From NCBI RefSeq assembly GCF_005796185.1, contig NZ_VAHM01000001.1, positions 124,001 through 188,000 of the forward strand: a stretch of DNA of 64,000 nt. The letters run 5' to 3'. A program made the translations under genes and the position numbers. Shown here one piece after another: positions 17,268-26,876 of this stretch; within the stretch, counting starts at the first letter, position 1; every line of letters starts with the position of its first letter. The notes beneath the pieces are model-generated. The model was not told the DNA's origin and searched no databases. It saw only the letters and a list, made by a program, of their open reading frames with translations. The stretch comes from Pseudarthrobacter sp. NamB4 (GTDB lineage: Bacteria > Actinomycetota > Actinomycetes > Actinomycetales > Micrococcaceae).

Positions 17268-20200
17268 CAGTAACAATGCCCTTCACCGGCCCTCGTGACG
17301 AATCTTGGGACGGCCCCTTGGCAGTCCCGGACATTGGCGGCTGCACAGCCGCTGGTGCAGGAGAAGGTCCTGCAGCCCCTCCTGCCGGGTATTCCGCCGG
17401 GCTTCGCTTGCTGCCGCCGCGCCAGGTGCATGCCGTACAGCCACAGCTTTCGCCTGACCAGCAGTCCGCGGTTGACGTCACCCAAGGGAGCGGCCCGGTG
17501 CTGCTGCCTGGAGCTCCCGGCACGGGGAAGAGCACCGTCCTCGTGGAGGCAGCGGTCCAACGGGTGGTACGGGACGGAGTGGATCCAGAAAGGGTGCTTA
17601 TCCTGGCCCCGAGCCGGCTGGCAGCGGACGCCCTGCGTGACCGTTTTACGGCCAGGCTGGACAGGAGCCTGAGCACCACGCCGGCACGGACCTGGGCGTC
17701 CTACGCCTTTGACCTGATCCGGCGCGCCAAGGCGGAAGGCATCCTTCCCCTGGCCCGGCCCCCGCGGCTCCTCTCGGGTCCTGAGCAGGACCTCATCATC
17801 AGGGAACTCCTCGAGGGGCACCGCCTCCCCGGTTTGGAGCTGCCTTGGCCCGCCGATCTTGAACGAGCACTGGAAACGAGGGGCTTCCGGCAGGAAGTCC
17901 GCCAACTGATTGACCGCATCATCGAATCAGGCCGCACCCCGGACGACCTGGTGCGGCTGGGCCGGGAATGCGGCCGGCCTGACTGGATTGCTGCTGCTGC
18001 CCTTTACGCGGAGTACCGGGATGTCCTGGACCTGCGGATGCCAGAGGCTTTTGATCCTGCCGGAATCATCACAGCCGCCCGCCAGATCTTCCAGGAGGCT
18101 CCCGCTTTCCTGGCCGCGGAACGGGACCGGCTGCAGGTAATCCTGGTGGACGACATCCAGGAAGCGAACCCGGCGATTTTTGAACTGCTTGCTGACATCG
18201 CGGCCGGAAAGGACTGCTACGTGGCTTTTTCCCCGGACACTGTTGTCCAGGGCTTCCGCGGGGCAAGGCCCGATCTGGTGGCTGAGTTGCCCCAGTTGCT
18301 GTCGCCGCAGTCCCCTGTCCTGGAACGCCCGCTGCAGTACGCCCACCGGCACGCTCCGGCGGTTGCCCGGGCCTGGCTCGGAGTTGCCGGCCGCATATCA
18401 CAGCGTGCCGGAGGGCAGCTGGCCAGGCGGCTGGAGCAGCTTCCCTCCGAACAGCTTCCGGGCGGACAGGTCCACAACGGCCGGCCGCAGGGGGCAGTTG
18501 AGGCACACCTGGTTCCTTCCGCTGTGCACGAATTGCGGTACGTTGCCCAGCGCATCCTGGACCAGCACATCAACCACGGCCGGGACCTGGCGGACCTCGC
18601 CGTCGTTGTGCGCAACGGGGCCCAGGTGAGCGAGTTTCAGCGCTACCTTTCGGGGCAGGGAATCGCAGTCCGGGTACCTGTAGCCGAATCCGCCGTCCGG
18701 GATGAGGTGGCGGTCAGGCCGCTGCTTGACGCCTTCGCCATCGCTTTGGATCCGGACCTGCTGACTCCTGAGGCCGCGGTATCGCTTTTGACCTCCCGGA
18801 TCGGCGGAGCCACCTCAATCGAGCTCCGACGACTCCGGCAATCACTCCGGAAGGAAGAAATCCTGGGCGGCGGCGGCCGGACCAGTGACGCGCTGTTGGT
18901 GGAAGCGCTGCTGGAACCCGGCGCCCTTTCCACCCTCGGAATCGAGGGCAGGGCGGCGCGCCGGGCGGCGAGGATGCTCCGGGCCGGCAGTCTCGCTGCT
19001 GCCGAACCTGGCGCGAACGCTGAATCGGTCCTCTGGGCACTCTGGCAGTCCACCGGACTGGCAGGCGCCTGGACCGAAACGGCGCTTTCCGGCGGTCCGC
19101 ACGGCGCGCGGGCGGACCGTGACCTGGACGCCATGATGGCACTCTTCCACACGGCCGAGCGCTACGTGGACCAAATGCCCGGTGCCGGACCCGAGCAGTT
19201 CCTCGAATATCTCCTGAACCAGGAGCTTCCAATGGATACCCTTGCGGCCCGGGCACAGGTGGATGACGCCGTGGAGCTTCTGACTCCCGCCAGCGCAGCC
19301 GGCCGGGAGTGGCCGGTGGTAATCGTGGCAGGGCTGCAGGAAGGTGTCTGGCCCAATACGAGGCTGCGTGGCGAACTCCTGGGAAGCACCCTGTACAGCG
19401 ATGCTGTGGAGCACGGAGCGGAGTATGCCCTGCAGCGTGATCCGCTGAGCAGGCTGCGCGATATCCGTTACGACGAACTCCGCAGCTTTTCCACCGCAGT
19501 GTCCAGGGCGCAGGAAGTGCTTGTATGCACTGCGGTTTCGTCCGAGGACGACCAGCCCTCCTCCTTCCTCGACTACGTTGCACCGCTGGAGCCGGGACAG
19601 GAAGCCAGGGCCTTCACCGCCGTGGAGCGGCCCATGACCCTGCGGTCCCTTGTTGCCGAGCTTCGACAGCACGCGCAGCTGGATGGAAGGGACGCGGCGC
19701 AGGCCGGGGAAGCTGCCAGGGTCCTGGCATTCCTGGCAGCGGCTGAGCCGCCCGTTCCGGGGGCCCATCCGCAGAGCTGGTGGGGGCTGCTGCCCCTGAC
19801 CACAGAGGCAGCAGTGGTCCCGCCGGGTGGGACCGTGTTCGTCTCGCCGTCGAAGGTGGAAACCGTACAGAAGTCTCCACTGGACTGGTTTATCCAGGCC
19901 GCCGGAGGCGAAGCAGCAACGGACTTCGCCCGAAGCCTTGGAACCCTGGTGCACGCCATCGCCCAGGAGATGCCTGACGCTTCCGGAGCCGAGTACGTGG
20001 AGGAACTGGTCCGGCGCTGGCCGGCGCTGGGAATGAAGGACAACTGGGAGGGCCGGTTGGATTTCCAGCGCGCGGAGTCCATGGTGCGCAAGCTGGCCCA
20101 GTACGTACTGCTCATGCGGAGCGAGGGCCGAAGTCTGCTCGGCGTGGAGCAGGACTTCGAAGTGGCACTGGGAAAGGTTCCGGTTGATGATGCTGCCGAG

Positions 20201-20641
20201 CGGGAAGCGGTGCTGCGGGGCCAGGTGGACCGCCTGGAAATCGACCGCGAAGGAAGGCTGGTCATCGTGGACCTGAAGACAGGGAAGCGCCAGCCAGGCA
20301 AGGGGGAACTGTCACGGCATCCGCAACTGGGCGCGTATCAGGCGGCGGTGCTGGCCGGGGGCTTCACGGACGGTCAGGGCAGCCCCGTTGACCCGCGTCC
20401 CGGCGGAGCTGTACTGGCCCAGCTCGGAACCGGGGCCAAGAACCCCGCAATACAGCAGCAGGACCCGATCGACCCGCAGGAGAACTGGGCCATGGACATG
20501 GTGACCGAAGCTGCCGCCGTGATGGCAGGCAGCTTGTTTGAAGCGCGGCATGACCCCGCGAAAGGCAGCCACGGGGGCCACGGCTGCCGGCTGCCCGAGG
20601 TGTGCCCATTGTGCGTTCGCGGAAGGCAGGTGACCGAATGA
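17264..20641 (+). CDS. adnA: AdnA-like helicase-nuclease subunit (degenerate motor, PD-(D/E)XK nuclease)
   Basis: In mycobacteria AdnA pairs with AdnB to resect double-strand breaks. This 1125-residue protein has a UvrD-like N-terminal motor with Walker A GAPGTGKST (83-91). Motif II reads VDDIQE instead of the usual DExQ, and the motif VI region is STAVSRAQ, so the motor looks weakened, as reported for AdnA. The C-terminal RecB-type nuclease has the GTLVHAIAQE helix and the catalytic strand VIVDLKTGK with Asp1003 and Lys1005. A Cys cluster (1108, 1114, 1117) closes the protein and may form an iron-sulfur staple; a fourth ligand was not identified. The start is the GTG overlapping the ATL stop. 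It overlaps adnB by four bases. Confidence 0.9.
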   Translation: MTVTMPFTGPRDESWDGPLAVPDIGGCTAAGAGEGPAAPPAGYSAGLRLLPPRQVHAVQPQLSPDQQSAVDVTQGSGPVLLPGAPGTGKSTVLVEAAVQRVVRDGVDPERVLILAPSRLAADALRDRFTARLDRSLSTTPARTWASYAFDLIRRAKAEGILPLARPPRLLSGPEQDLIIRELLEGHRLPGLELPWPADLERALETRGFRQEVRQLIDRIIESGRTPDDLVRLGRECGRPDWIAAAALYAEYRDVLDLRMPEAFDPAGIITAARQIFQEAPAFLAAERDRLQVILVDDIQEANPAIFELLADIAAGKDCYVAFSPDTVVQGFRGARPDLVAELPQLLSPQSPVLERPLQYAHRHAPAVARAWLGVAGRISQRAGGQLARRLEQLPSEQLPGGQVHNGRPQGAVEAHLVPSAVHELRYVAQRILDQHINHGRDLADLAVVVRNGAQVSEFQRYLSGQGIAVRVPVAESAVRDEVAVRPLLDAFAIALDPDLLTPEAAVSLLTSRIGGATSIELRRLRQSLRKEEILGGGGRTSDALLVEALLEPGALSTLGIEGRAARRAARMLRAGSLAAAEPGANAESVLWALWQSTGLAGAWTETALSGGPHGARADRDLDAMMALFHTAERYVDQMPGAGPEQFLEYLLNQELPMDTLAARAQVDDAVELLTPASAAGREWPVVIVAGLQEGVWPNTRLRGELLGSTLYSDAVEHGAEYALQRDPLSRLRDIRYDELRSFSTAVSRAQEVLVCTAVSSEDDQPSSFLDYVAPLEPGQEARAFTAVERPMTLRSLVAELRQHAQLDGRDAAQAGEAARVLAFLAAAEPPVPGAHPQSWWGLLPLTTEAAVVPPGGTVFVSPSKVETVQKSPLDWFIQAAGGEAATDFARSLGTLVHAIAQEMPDASGAEYVEELVRRWPALGMKDNWEGRLDFQRAESMVRKLAQYVLLMRSEGRSLLGVEQDFEVALGKVPVDDAAEREAVLRGQVDRLEIDREGRLVIVDLKTGKRQPGKGELSRHPQLGAYQAAVLAGGFTDGQGSPVDPRPGGAVLAQLGTGAKNPAIQQQDPIDPQENWAMDMVTEAAAVMAGSLFEARHDPAKGSHGGHGCRLPEVCPLCVRGRQVTE

Positions 20642-23600
20642 GGCAGGACGTGCTGAATCCGGAGGATGCCTTCACCGGAAAGTCCGGTTCCCCGGCGCGC
20701 CCTTCCGCGGAAGTCTCAGCCGCTGCCGGCCCTGCTGTTGGGCTCTCTTCCGGCCAGACCTTGTCCGCTCCGGGCAGGGCTGGGGCGGATGCCCTCCCGA
20801 AGCCGCGGTTCAGCCCGGAGGAGCTTTCTGTCCTCCTTGGTGAGAAGAATGTGCCTACCCGGGAGCAGTCGGACATTATTTCGTCCCCGTTGACGCCGCG
20901 GCTGGTCATTGCAGGGGCAGGGTCCGGCAAGACGGCCACCATGGCTGACCGCGTGGTCTGGCTCGTGGCCAACGGCTGGGTCAGGCCGGAAGAAGTGCTG
21001 GGTGTGACCTTTACCAGGAAGGCTGCCGGCGAACTGGCCTCCCGGATCCGGGCAAAGCTGGCTGCCCTCCAGCATCTGGCTGCCAGGGAAGGGCGGGGGC
21101 CGGACAGCGGGCACAACCTGTTCCCGGAGGGACTTGTCAGCGGTGACGCCCTGGAACCGAAAGTGTCCACCTACCACTCGTTCGCAAGCGGCATCGTGTC
21201 TGACTACGGGCTGCGCCTTGGAGTGGAGCGGGATGTAGTCCTGCTCGGCGGCGCCCAAGCCTGGCAGCTGGCCACCGAGGTTGTTGAGGCGTATGACGGC
21301 GAGTACGGGCACTTCCGTGCAGCCAAGTCCACGCTGGTCAAGGCGGTCATCCAGCTTGCCGGAGAATGCGCTGAGCACCTTCAGGAACCTGAGGACGTCG
21401 AAGCCTGGTTGATGGCGAGGCTTTCCGACTTTGAGTCCCTCCCTTACCTTGCAGCCAAGAAGAAGAATCCTCCACAGGCGGCGGCCGAGCTCGCGGGAAT
21501 GCTCAGGACCAGGGCCAGTGTGGCTGACATGGTCGGCCGGTACGCAGCCGCCAAGCGGGCACGTGGTGCCTTGGATTTTGGTGACCTCGTGGCCCTTGCC
21601 GCGCGTGTGGCGCAGGACGTTCCTTTGGCTGCCCAGATGGAGCGGCAGCGCTACAAGGTGGTACTGCTGGACGAATTCCAGGACACCTCCCACGCCCAGC
21701 TGGTCCTGTTTTCGCGGCTCTTCGGCGGCGGCCATGCCGTGACGGCAGTGGGTGACCCCAATCAGTCGATCTACGGTTTCCGTGGCGCATCGGCAGGCCA
21801 GCTCTTCCATTTCGTGCGTGAGTTCCCTGTGTGGAACGGGACATCAGGGAACGGGACAGCAGACGCTTCAACAGCCGGGGACGGCAGGGAAAGGGGCGCT
21901 GGAAGCTGGTCCCCTGCGCCCACGTCATACCTCACGACTGCATGGCGGAACGGCCGGTCCATCCTGGCCGCTGCCAATGTGATGTCCCAATCGCTCGCGC
22001 GGGCAGCGGCCCAGCGCGGACCGGCCGGCGGGGGAGAGCAGGCAGTACCTGATGTGCCACCACTGCAGCCGAGCCCCCATGCCGTGGCGGGATCGGTGGT
22101 GCTGGGGCGGTTCAACAGCGATGCTGAGGAAGCAGCCGCGCTCGCGGACGACGTCCTGAAGTACCGGGTGACGGACTTCGACCTGAAGCCCGACGGTTCA
22201 CCTGTTCCGCCGGCAATTGCCGTCCTTTGCAGGCGGCGGGCGCAGATGGAGCCTCTTCGGCGCCAACTGGAGGCCCGCGGGATTGCCTACGAGATCGTCG
22301 GGCTCGGGGGACTTCTTGATACACCGGAGATCGTTGACCTTGTGGCAACCCTCCGGGTCCTCGCCGATCCTGGGCGTTCAGACGCCCTGATGCGCCTTCT
22401 GGCGGGAGCGCGCTGGCGCATAGGCCCGGCCGACCTCATGGCACTGCGTGACTGGTCCAGCCAGCTGGCACGGCTGCGCGGCCAGGCGGCACCGGATGAC
22501 AGCGAGCCTTCCGATACAAAGCCGGCCGTGCTGGAAGGTGACCTCACTGACGGCGCCAGCCTGGTGGAGGCGTTGGACTGGCTGCCGCGGGAAGACTGGA
22601 TCTCCTCCCACGGCAGGTCCCTGACGCCCATGGCGCGGGGACGGATGCTCCGGCTCGCGGCGGAGCTGCGCCAACTGCGGGGCTACCTGGGCGACGACCT
22701 CACCACGCTGCTCGGCGAGGTGGAGCGGGCCATGCTGCTCGACATCGAAGTCGCTGCCAGGCCCGGTATCAGCATCCATCAGGCACGGCGCAACCTCGAT
22801 GCTTTCCAGGACGCGGCCGCCGGGTTCCTGCGGACGTCCCAGCGCGTGGACATCCTTGCCTTCCTGTCATGGCTCGAAGCCGCGGCTGCCGAAGAGAACG
22901 GGCTGGAAGCGCCACCGAGCGACGTCAACCGTGAAGCGGTGCAGCTCCTCACCGTCCATGCCTCCAAGGGCCTGGAGTGGGATGTGGTTTTTGTACCCGG
23001 GCTGAATGCCAAGGACTTTCCCAGTGACCGTGATTCCCGCTGGAGCAGCGGGGCCGCCGCCTTGCCCTGGCCGCTGCGGGGTGACCGGGCGGACCTGCCC
23101 CAGTGGGACCTCGACCAGCCTGACCAGAAAGGCTGGCTGGATGCGGAAAAGGATTTCAAGGCCGCGGTCCAGGCGCATGCGGAGTCAGAGGAACGGCGGC
23201 TGGCCTACGTTGCCTACACCAGGGCCAAGCACGTGCTGTGGGCCTCGAGTGCTGCCTGGGTGGGATCCAGGGCAGGGCGGGCGGAAATGTCCCCGTTCCT
23301 GGCTGAGCTGGAGCCGCTGGCAACGGAGGCCAGTGAAGGCTCAAGGGCATCCGCGGTTATTCATCGGTTGTCCGTGGAGGAGTCCTCGCTGCCTGAGACA
23401 AGCCCGCTGACACTGGATGTGGAGGCGGCGGGATGGCCCTACGACCCCTTGGACGGGCCAGTGAATTCCCGCACGGGGGAGCGCCTCCGTCTGGCCGGTG
23501 GCCGTCGCGTTGCCATGGAATTGGCGGCTGCGCGGGTACTCCAGGCCCTGGAGGCTGACGGACAGGAGCCGACTGCGGCCCTAAACGACGCCGGAGCTGC

Positions 23601-24315
23601 CGGGGGAGCGAGGCCTGTCCCGAACCCCGGGCTCCCGGGGCCGGCCGCCGGCTGGGCGCGGGAAGCAGCGCTGCTGCTGGAACGTCGGGCCAGGAGGGCG
23701 GCAGCGCAGGACGTCCACCTTCCCACCCACATCTCCGCTTCCACCCTGGTGGACCTGGACGAGAACGCATCGGCGGTGCTGGCCCGGCTCCGCAGGCCGG
23801 TGCCGCGGGAACCCGGCATGTCTGCCCGAAAGGGAACGGCCTTCCACGCATGGGTGGAAGAGTACTTTGGGAAAGCCGGCATGCTTGACCTCGATGAGGC
23901 GCCGGGCTCGGATGACCACCTCGATGCGGCATACGACCTGGACGCCATGGTGGCCACCTTCCGTTCATCCCCCTGGGCCCACCGCTCGCCTGCCTTTGTC
24001 GAGGTGCCCGTGGAGACACGGGTGGGAGACGTCGTGGTCCGCGGAAGGATTGACGCCGTTTTCCAGGACGCCGATGGCCGCTGGGACCTGGTGGACTGGA
24101 AGACTGGAAGGCGTCCTTCCGGCGCCCGGCTCAAAACCCGTGCGGTGCAGCTTGCCGTGTACCGCCTGGCGTGGTCACGGCTGAAGGGCGTGCCGCTGGA
24201 AGAGGTTCGGGCGGCCTTTTTCTACGTTGCTGACAACGACGTCGTGCGGCCCCACGATTTGGGCACTGCCGCTGAACTGGAGGAAATCGTGGCGGCCGCC
24301 CTCACGCAGCCCTAG
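20638..24315 (+). CDS. adnB: AdnB-like UvrD-family helicase with PD-(D/E)XK nuclease
   Basis: This is the probable lead motor and second nuclease of the AdnAB end-resection machine. The 1225-residue protein starts at the ATG overlapping the adnA stop. After a 60-residue Pro/Ala-rich extension come Walker A AGAGSGKT (92-99), Walker B/motif II VVLLDEFQDTSH, motif III GDPNQSIYGFRG, motif V LTVHASKGLEWD and motif VI RRLAYVAYTRAKH, all intact. The C-terminal nuclease shows GTAFHAWVEE, GRIDAVFQD and LVDWKTGRRP, with Asp1153 and Lys1155 as likely metal and catalytic residues. The contrast with the degraded motor of its partner supports the AdnA/AdnB assignment over AddAB. Confidence 0.92.
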   Translation: MRQDVLNPEDAFTGKSGSPARPSAEVSAAAGPAVGLSSGQTLSAPGRAGADALPKPRFSPEELSVLLGEKNVPTREQSDIISSPLTPRLVIAGAGSGKTATMADRVVWLVANGWVRPEEVLGVTFTRKAAGELASRIRAKLAALQHLAAREGRGPDSGHNLFPEGLVSGDALEPKVSTYHSFASGIVSDYGLRLGVERDVVLLGGAQAWQLATEVVEAYDGEYGHFRAAKSTLVKAVIQLAGECAEHLQEPEDVEAWLMARLSDFESLPYLAAKKKNPPQAAAELAGMLRTRASVADMVGRYAAAKRARGALDFGDLVALAARVAQDVPLAAQMERQRYKVVLLDEFQDTSHAQLVLFSRLFGGGHAVTAVGDPNQSIYGFRGASAGQLFHFVREFPVWNGTSGNGTADASTAGDGRERGAGSWSPAPTSYLTTAWRNGRSILAAANVMSQSLARAAAQRGPAGGGEQAVPDVPPLQPSPHAVAGSVVLGRFNSDAEEAAALADDVLKYRVTDFDLKPDGSPVPPAIAVLCRRRAQMEPLRRQLEARGIAYEIVGLGGLLDTPEIVDLVATLRVLADPGRSDALMRLLAGARWRIGPADLMALRDWSSQLARLRGQAAPDDSEPSDTKPAVLEGDLTDGASLVEALDWLPREDWISSHGRSLTPMARGRMLRLAAELRQLRGYLGDDLTTLLGEVERAMLLDIEVAARPGISIHQARRNLDAFQDAAAGFLRTSQRVDILAFLSWLEAAAAEENGLEAPPSDVNREAVQLLTVHASKGLEWDVVFVPGLNAKDFPSDRDSRWSSGAAALPWPLRGDRADLPQWDLDQPDQKGWLDAEKDFKAAVQAHAESEERRLAYVAYTRAKHVLWASSAAWVGSRAGRAEMSPFLAELEPLATEASEGSRASAVIHRLSVEESSLPETSPLTLDVEAAGWPYDPLDGPVNSRTGERLRLAGGRRVAMELAAARVLQALEADGQEPTAALNDAGAAGGARPVPNPGLPGPAAGWAREAALLLERRARRAAAQDVHLPTHISASTLVDLDENASAVLARLRRPVPREPGMSARKGTAFHAWVEEYFGKAGMLDLDEAPGSDDHLDAAYDLDAMVATFRSSPWAHRSPAFVEVPVETRVGDVVVRGRIDAVFQDADGRWDLVDWKTGRRPSGARLKTRAVQLAVYRLAWSRLKGVPLEEVRAAFFYVADNDVVRPHDLGTAAELEEIVAAALTQP

Positions 24316-24338
24316 ACCGCTACTTCATGCTGACCCGG

Positions 24339-25688
24339 TCAGGACTTCTTCAAGTCAACGATCGTCAGGGCGGCAGTGGAGGTATCATCCGCACCTCCGA
24401 GGGCGCCGGCAACGTCGGTCTGCATGCCGGAGTTCATGCCACCGGGGTTGCTGCCGGCTTCCCCGCTCTTCCCGTCGCTGCCGTCGCGCCCTGTCCCGGC
24501 ATCCGGCGCGGGCGCCACCTGGCCGGCACCCGCCGGAGGCGGGGCCGCGGGAATTGGAGTCACCGGGATCGGTGTCACGTGTACGGCAGGCTGGGCCGGG
24601 ACGGGAAGGACAGTCACGGCCGGCACCGAAGCCGGCAGTCCGTCGTCGGCCGCCCGCATGCCGGGGACACTGTCCGGCAGGGCGGTTGCGGGAACGGGCG
24701 GCGCCGCGTCAGGCATATCAGCTGCGGGAGCAGCCGCCGTGGCGGGCAGGGGTTCCACGCTGATCGGCTGCCCGCCGTGCTCCTCGATGTCGCTGGCCAG
24801 GGTAGTCAGCATCTCTTCGGCTTCGGCAACCATGGAGGCATCACCGGCAGCTATTCCCTTCACGAGGTACTGTGCCAGGGCAAACTCAGCTGACAGTGCC
24901 GCCCGCCGCAGAAGGTGCTTGTCGGGAGTATCGCGACGGCCGGTGGTGTAGGCGGCCACGACGGCGTCCACGAAGTCCTGCTCGTTCGAAGCGACAAGCC
25001 AGGCGAAATCGTCCGCAGGGTCGCCGATCCTGAGGTCGGTCCAGCCCGTCACCGCAGTGACCCGGTGGCCCTCCACCATGAGGTTGTCCTCGTGCAGGTC
25101 CCCGTGCACCACACAGGGGTTGAAGCGCCACAAGGAGACATCCTCCAGCGCATGTTCCCACCGAAGCAGCAGTGCGGGAGGGATTTTCCCGGTGGTGGCT
25201 GCCTGGTCGAGTTCATTCAGCCTGCGCTGCCGGAATTCGTTCGGGGTGTAGCTGGGCAGGTCGGCGTTGCTGACCAGTTCCCGGGGCAGGTCATGGATCG
25301 CTGCCAGTGCGACGCCGATTTCCCGGGCCAGCGCGGCCGGACCCGCGGTGAGTTCTTCCACGCTGCGGGTGCTGCCGGCCAGGTGCGAGTACACGAACGT
25401 GCTCAAGGTCCCCAGCCGCACGCTGCCGGCTACCGTGGGCATGAGGAAGGGCAGTTCCGCGCGGATGGCCGGGGAGAAAGCCCGCAGCACCAGGTATTCC
25501 GTTTCCAGCCGGGCGCTGGCCTCGGCATGCCGCGGGGACCTCACCCGCCAGCGCTTGCCCTCCGAGTCCAGGAGCAGTGCGGAGTCGAAGTCCGCGGGGT
25601 CGTCCGGGGCAGAGCTAACGGCCGTTGGGGTCAGTCCGGGGACTGCCGCGGTTGCAACGGCTGCCAGTTCAATCGGTTTTCTTCTCAC
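24339..25688 (-). CDS. Aminoglycoside/macrolide phosphotransferase-like kinase with Pro-rich tail
   Basis: The 449-residue protein has an APH-type kinase fold over about its first 300 residues. The catalytic loop CVVHGDLHEDNL keeps the catalytic Asp. The following metal-binding motif reads VTGWTDLRIGDPADDFAW, with Gly where most APH enzymes have the Mg-binding Asp of IDW. The last 140 residues are Pro/Ala-rich and look disordered. Whether it phosphorylates an antibiotic or a small metabolite cannot be told; similar genes are common in environmental actinobacteria without resistance. The GTG at 25688 gives an N-terminus starting RRKPIELAA; the frame stays open to 25757. It is convergent with adnB and divergent from nudC. 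Confidence 0.75.
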   Translation of the reverse strand: MRRKPIELAAVATAAVPGLTPTAVSSAPDDPADFDSALLLDSEGKRWRVRSPRHAEASARLETEYLVLRAFSPAIRAELPFLMPTVAGSVRLGTLSTFVYSHLAGSTRSVEELTAGPAALAREIGVALAAIHDLPRELVSNADLPSYTPNEFRQRRLNELDQAATTGKIPPALLLRWEHALEDVSLWRFNPCVVHGDLHEDNLMVEGHRVTAVTGWTDLRIGDPADDFAWLVASNEQDFVDAVVAAYTTGRRDTPDKHLLRRAALSAEFALAQYLVKGIAAGDASMVAEAEEMLTTLASDIEEHGGQPISVEPLPATAAAPAADMPDAAPPVPATALPDSVPGMRAADDGLPASVPAVTVLPVPAQPAVHVTPIPVTPIPAAPPPAGAGQVAPAPDAGTGRDGSDGKSGEAGSNPGGMNSGMQTDVAGALGGADDTSTAALTIVDLKKS

Positions 25689-25829
25689 GATTCCACGGTA
25701 GATTGCCTGCCGTCCCAGAAGCCGGTCCGGCGGCGGCGAGTCTCCAGATACCTGCAAATAGGGGAGACGATGCCCACAGGGGCCGCGATGAAAATATCAA
25801 TTGTCAGCCCCAGTCAGTACGGTGGATCT

Positions 25830-26852
25830 ATGAGCCACGCGGAGTCTGTTTCACCCGTCCAGCAGGGGCAGCCGGCAACGCTGCCCGCCAACCACCTCAT
25901 GGACACCCTGCTTCCTGTCAGGCCGGCGCTGCTGGACCGTGCATCGGCTGAGCGCGCGGCCCCGGGATTCGTGGACGACCTCCTGGCCCAACCAGGAACG
26001 CAGGCGGTTGTCCTGTGCGGGCGGCAGGGCCTGGTGCAGGGCGAAGGCCTTTTCGTCACGGGTGCAAGGCAACTGCTGGACAGCCTCACTGCAGGCGGCT
26101 GTGCCCCGGAATTGATCATTTACCTGGGATCCGCCCTTTCGGATTCAGACTTTGCGGCAGGAACGGGCCTGCTGCTTTTTGTCCTGCCTGAGCCGGCTGC
26201 ACCCGGGACAGCGGGCGTGCCGTCGGACGCGCGCTGGGCTAGTTTCCGTGATGTGGCTGCAGGGCTGACTGAAACCCATACCGCGCTGTTTGTTGAAGCC
26301 AGCGCCATCGCCAACTGGCATGCCGGGCACACACACTGTCCGCGCTGCGGAACGCCTACGAAGGTGGAGTCCGGCGGCTGGGTTCGGCGGTGCCCGGCAG
26401 ACTCGTCGGAACACTTCCCCAGGACGGATCCCGCCATCATTGTTACGGTGGTGGGTCCGGACGACAGGCTGCTGCTGGGCGGTGGCGGGCCGGTGGATGC
26501 CCGGAACTATTCCCTGCTGGCGGGCTTTGTGGAACCCGGCGAGTCGCTTGAGCAGGCAGTGGTCCGCGAAATTTACGAGGAGGTGGGAGTGCGGGTCACC
26601 GCCTGCCAGTACCTCGGCTCGCAGTCCTGGCCTTTCCCTGCCTCCCTTATGCTTGGATTTACCGCCGTCACCGAAGACGCCGAGGCAAGGCCCGACGGCG
26701 TTGAGGTCACCAGGGCGCGCTGGTTCAGCCGGGAGGAACTCCAGGATGCTGTGCTCAGCGGTGAGATCACCATCTCCAGCCGGCTCTCCATTGCCCGCTC
26801 TTTGATAGAGCACTGGTACGGCGGACGGATCCAGGACCGCACCGGCGCCTGA
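25830..26852 (+). CDS. nudC: NAD(+) diphosphatase / RNA deNADding hydrolase
   Basis: Enzymes of this group hydrolyse NADH to NMNH and AMP and can remove NAD caps from RNA. The 340-residue protein has an N-terminal domain, a zinc ribbon, and a Nudix box starting GFVEPGESLEQA and continuing REIYEEVGV, with all canonical Glu residues. The NudC-specific segment after the box is SQSWPFPAS. In the ribbon, CPRCG supplies two cysteines and RRCPADSS only one; the position of the usual fourth Cys is not a Cys. The ATG at 25830 follows GGTGGA; the frame extends far upstream but overlaps the divergent phosphotransferase gene. Rv3199c lies in a comparable place beside uvrD2. Confidence 0.93.
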   Translation: MSHAESVSPVQQGQPATLPANHLMDTLLPVRPALLDRASAERAAPGFVDDLLAQPGTQAVVLCGRQGLVQGEGLFVTGARQLLDSLTAGGCAPELIIYLGSALSDSDFAAGTGLLLFVLPEPAAPGTAGVPSDARWASFRDVAAGLTETHTALFVEASAIANWHAGHTHCPRCGTPTKVESGGWVRRCPADSSEHFPRTDPAIIVTVVGPDDRLLLGGGGPVDARNYSLLAGFVEPGESLEQAVVREIYEEVGVRVTACQYLGSQSWPFPASLMLGFTAVTEDAEARPDGVEVTRARWFSREELQDAVLSGEITISSRLSIARSLIEHWYGGRIQDRTGA

Positions 26853-26876
26853 GACCAGCACGAATCCACCAGACCT

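Noticed and set aside
24915-25829. Upstream extension of nudC to 24915
   Set aside because: It overlaps the phosphotransferase on the other strand; a ribosome site and the family N-terminus favour 25830.
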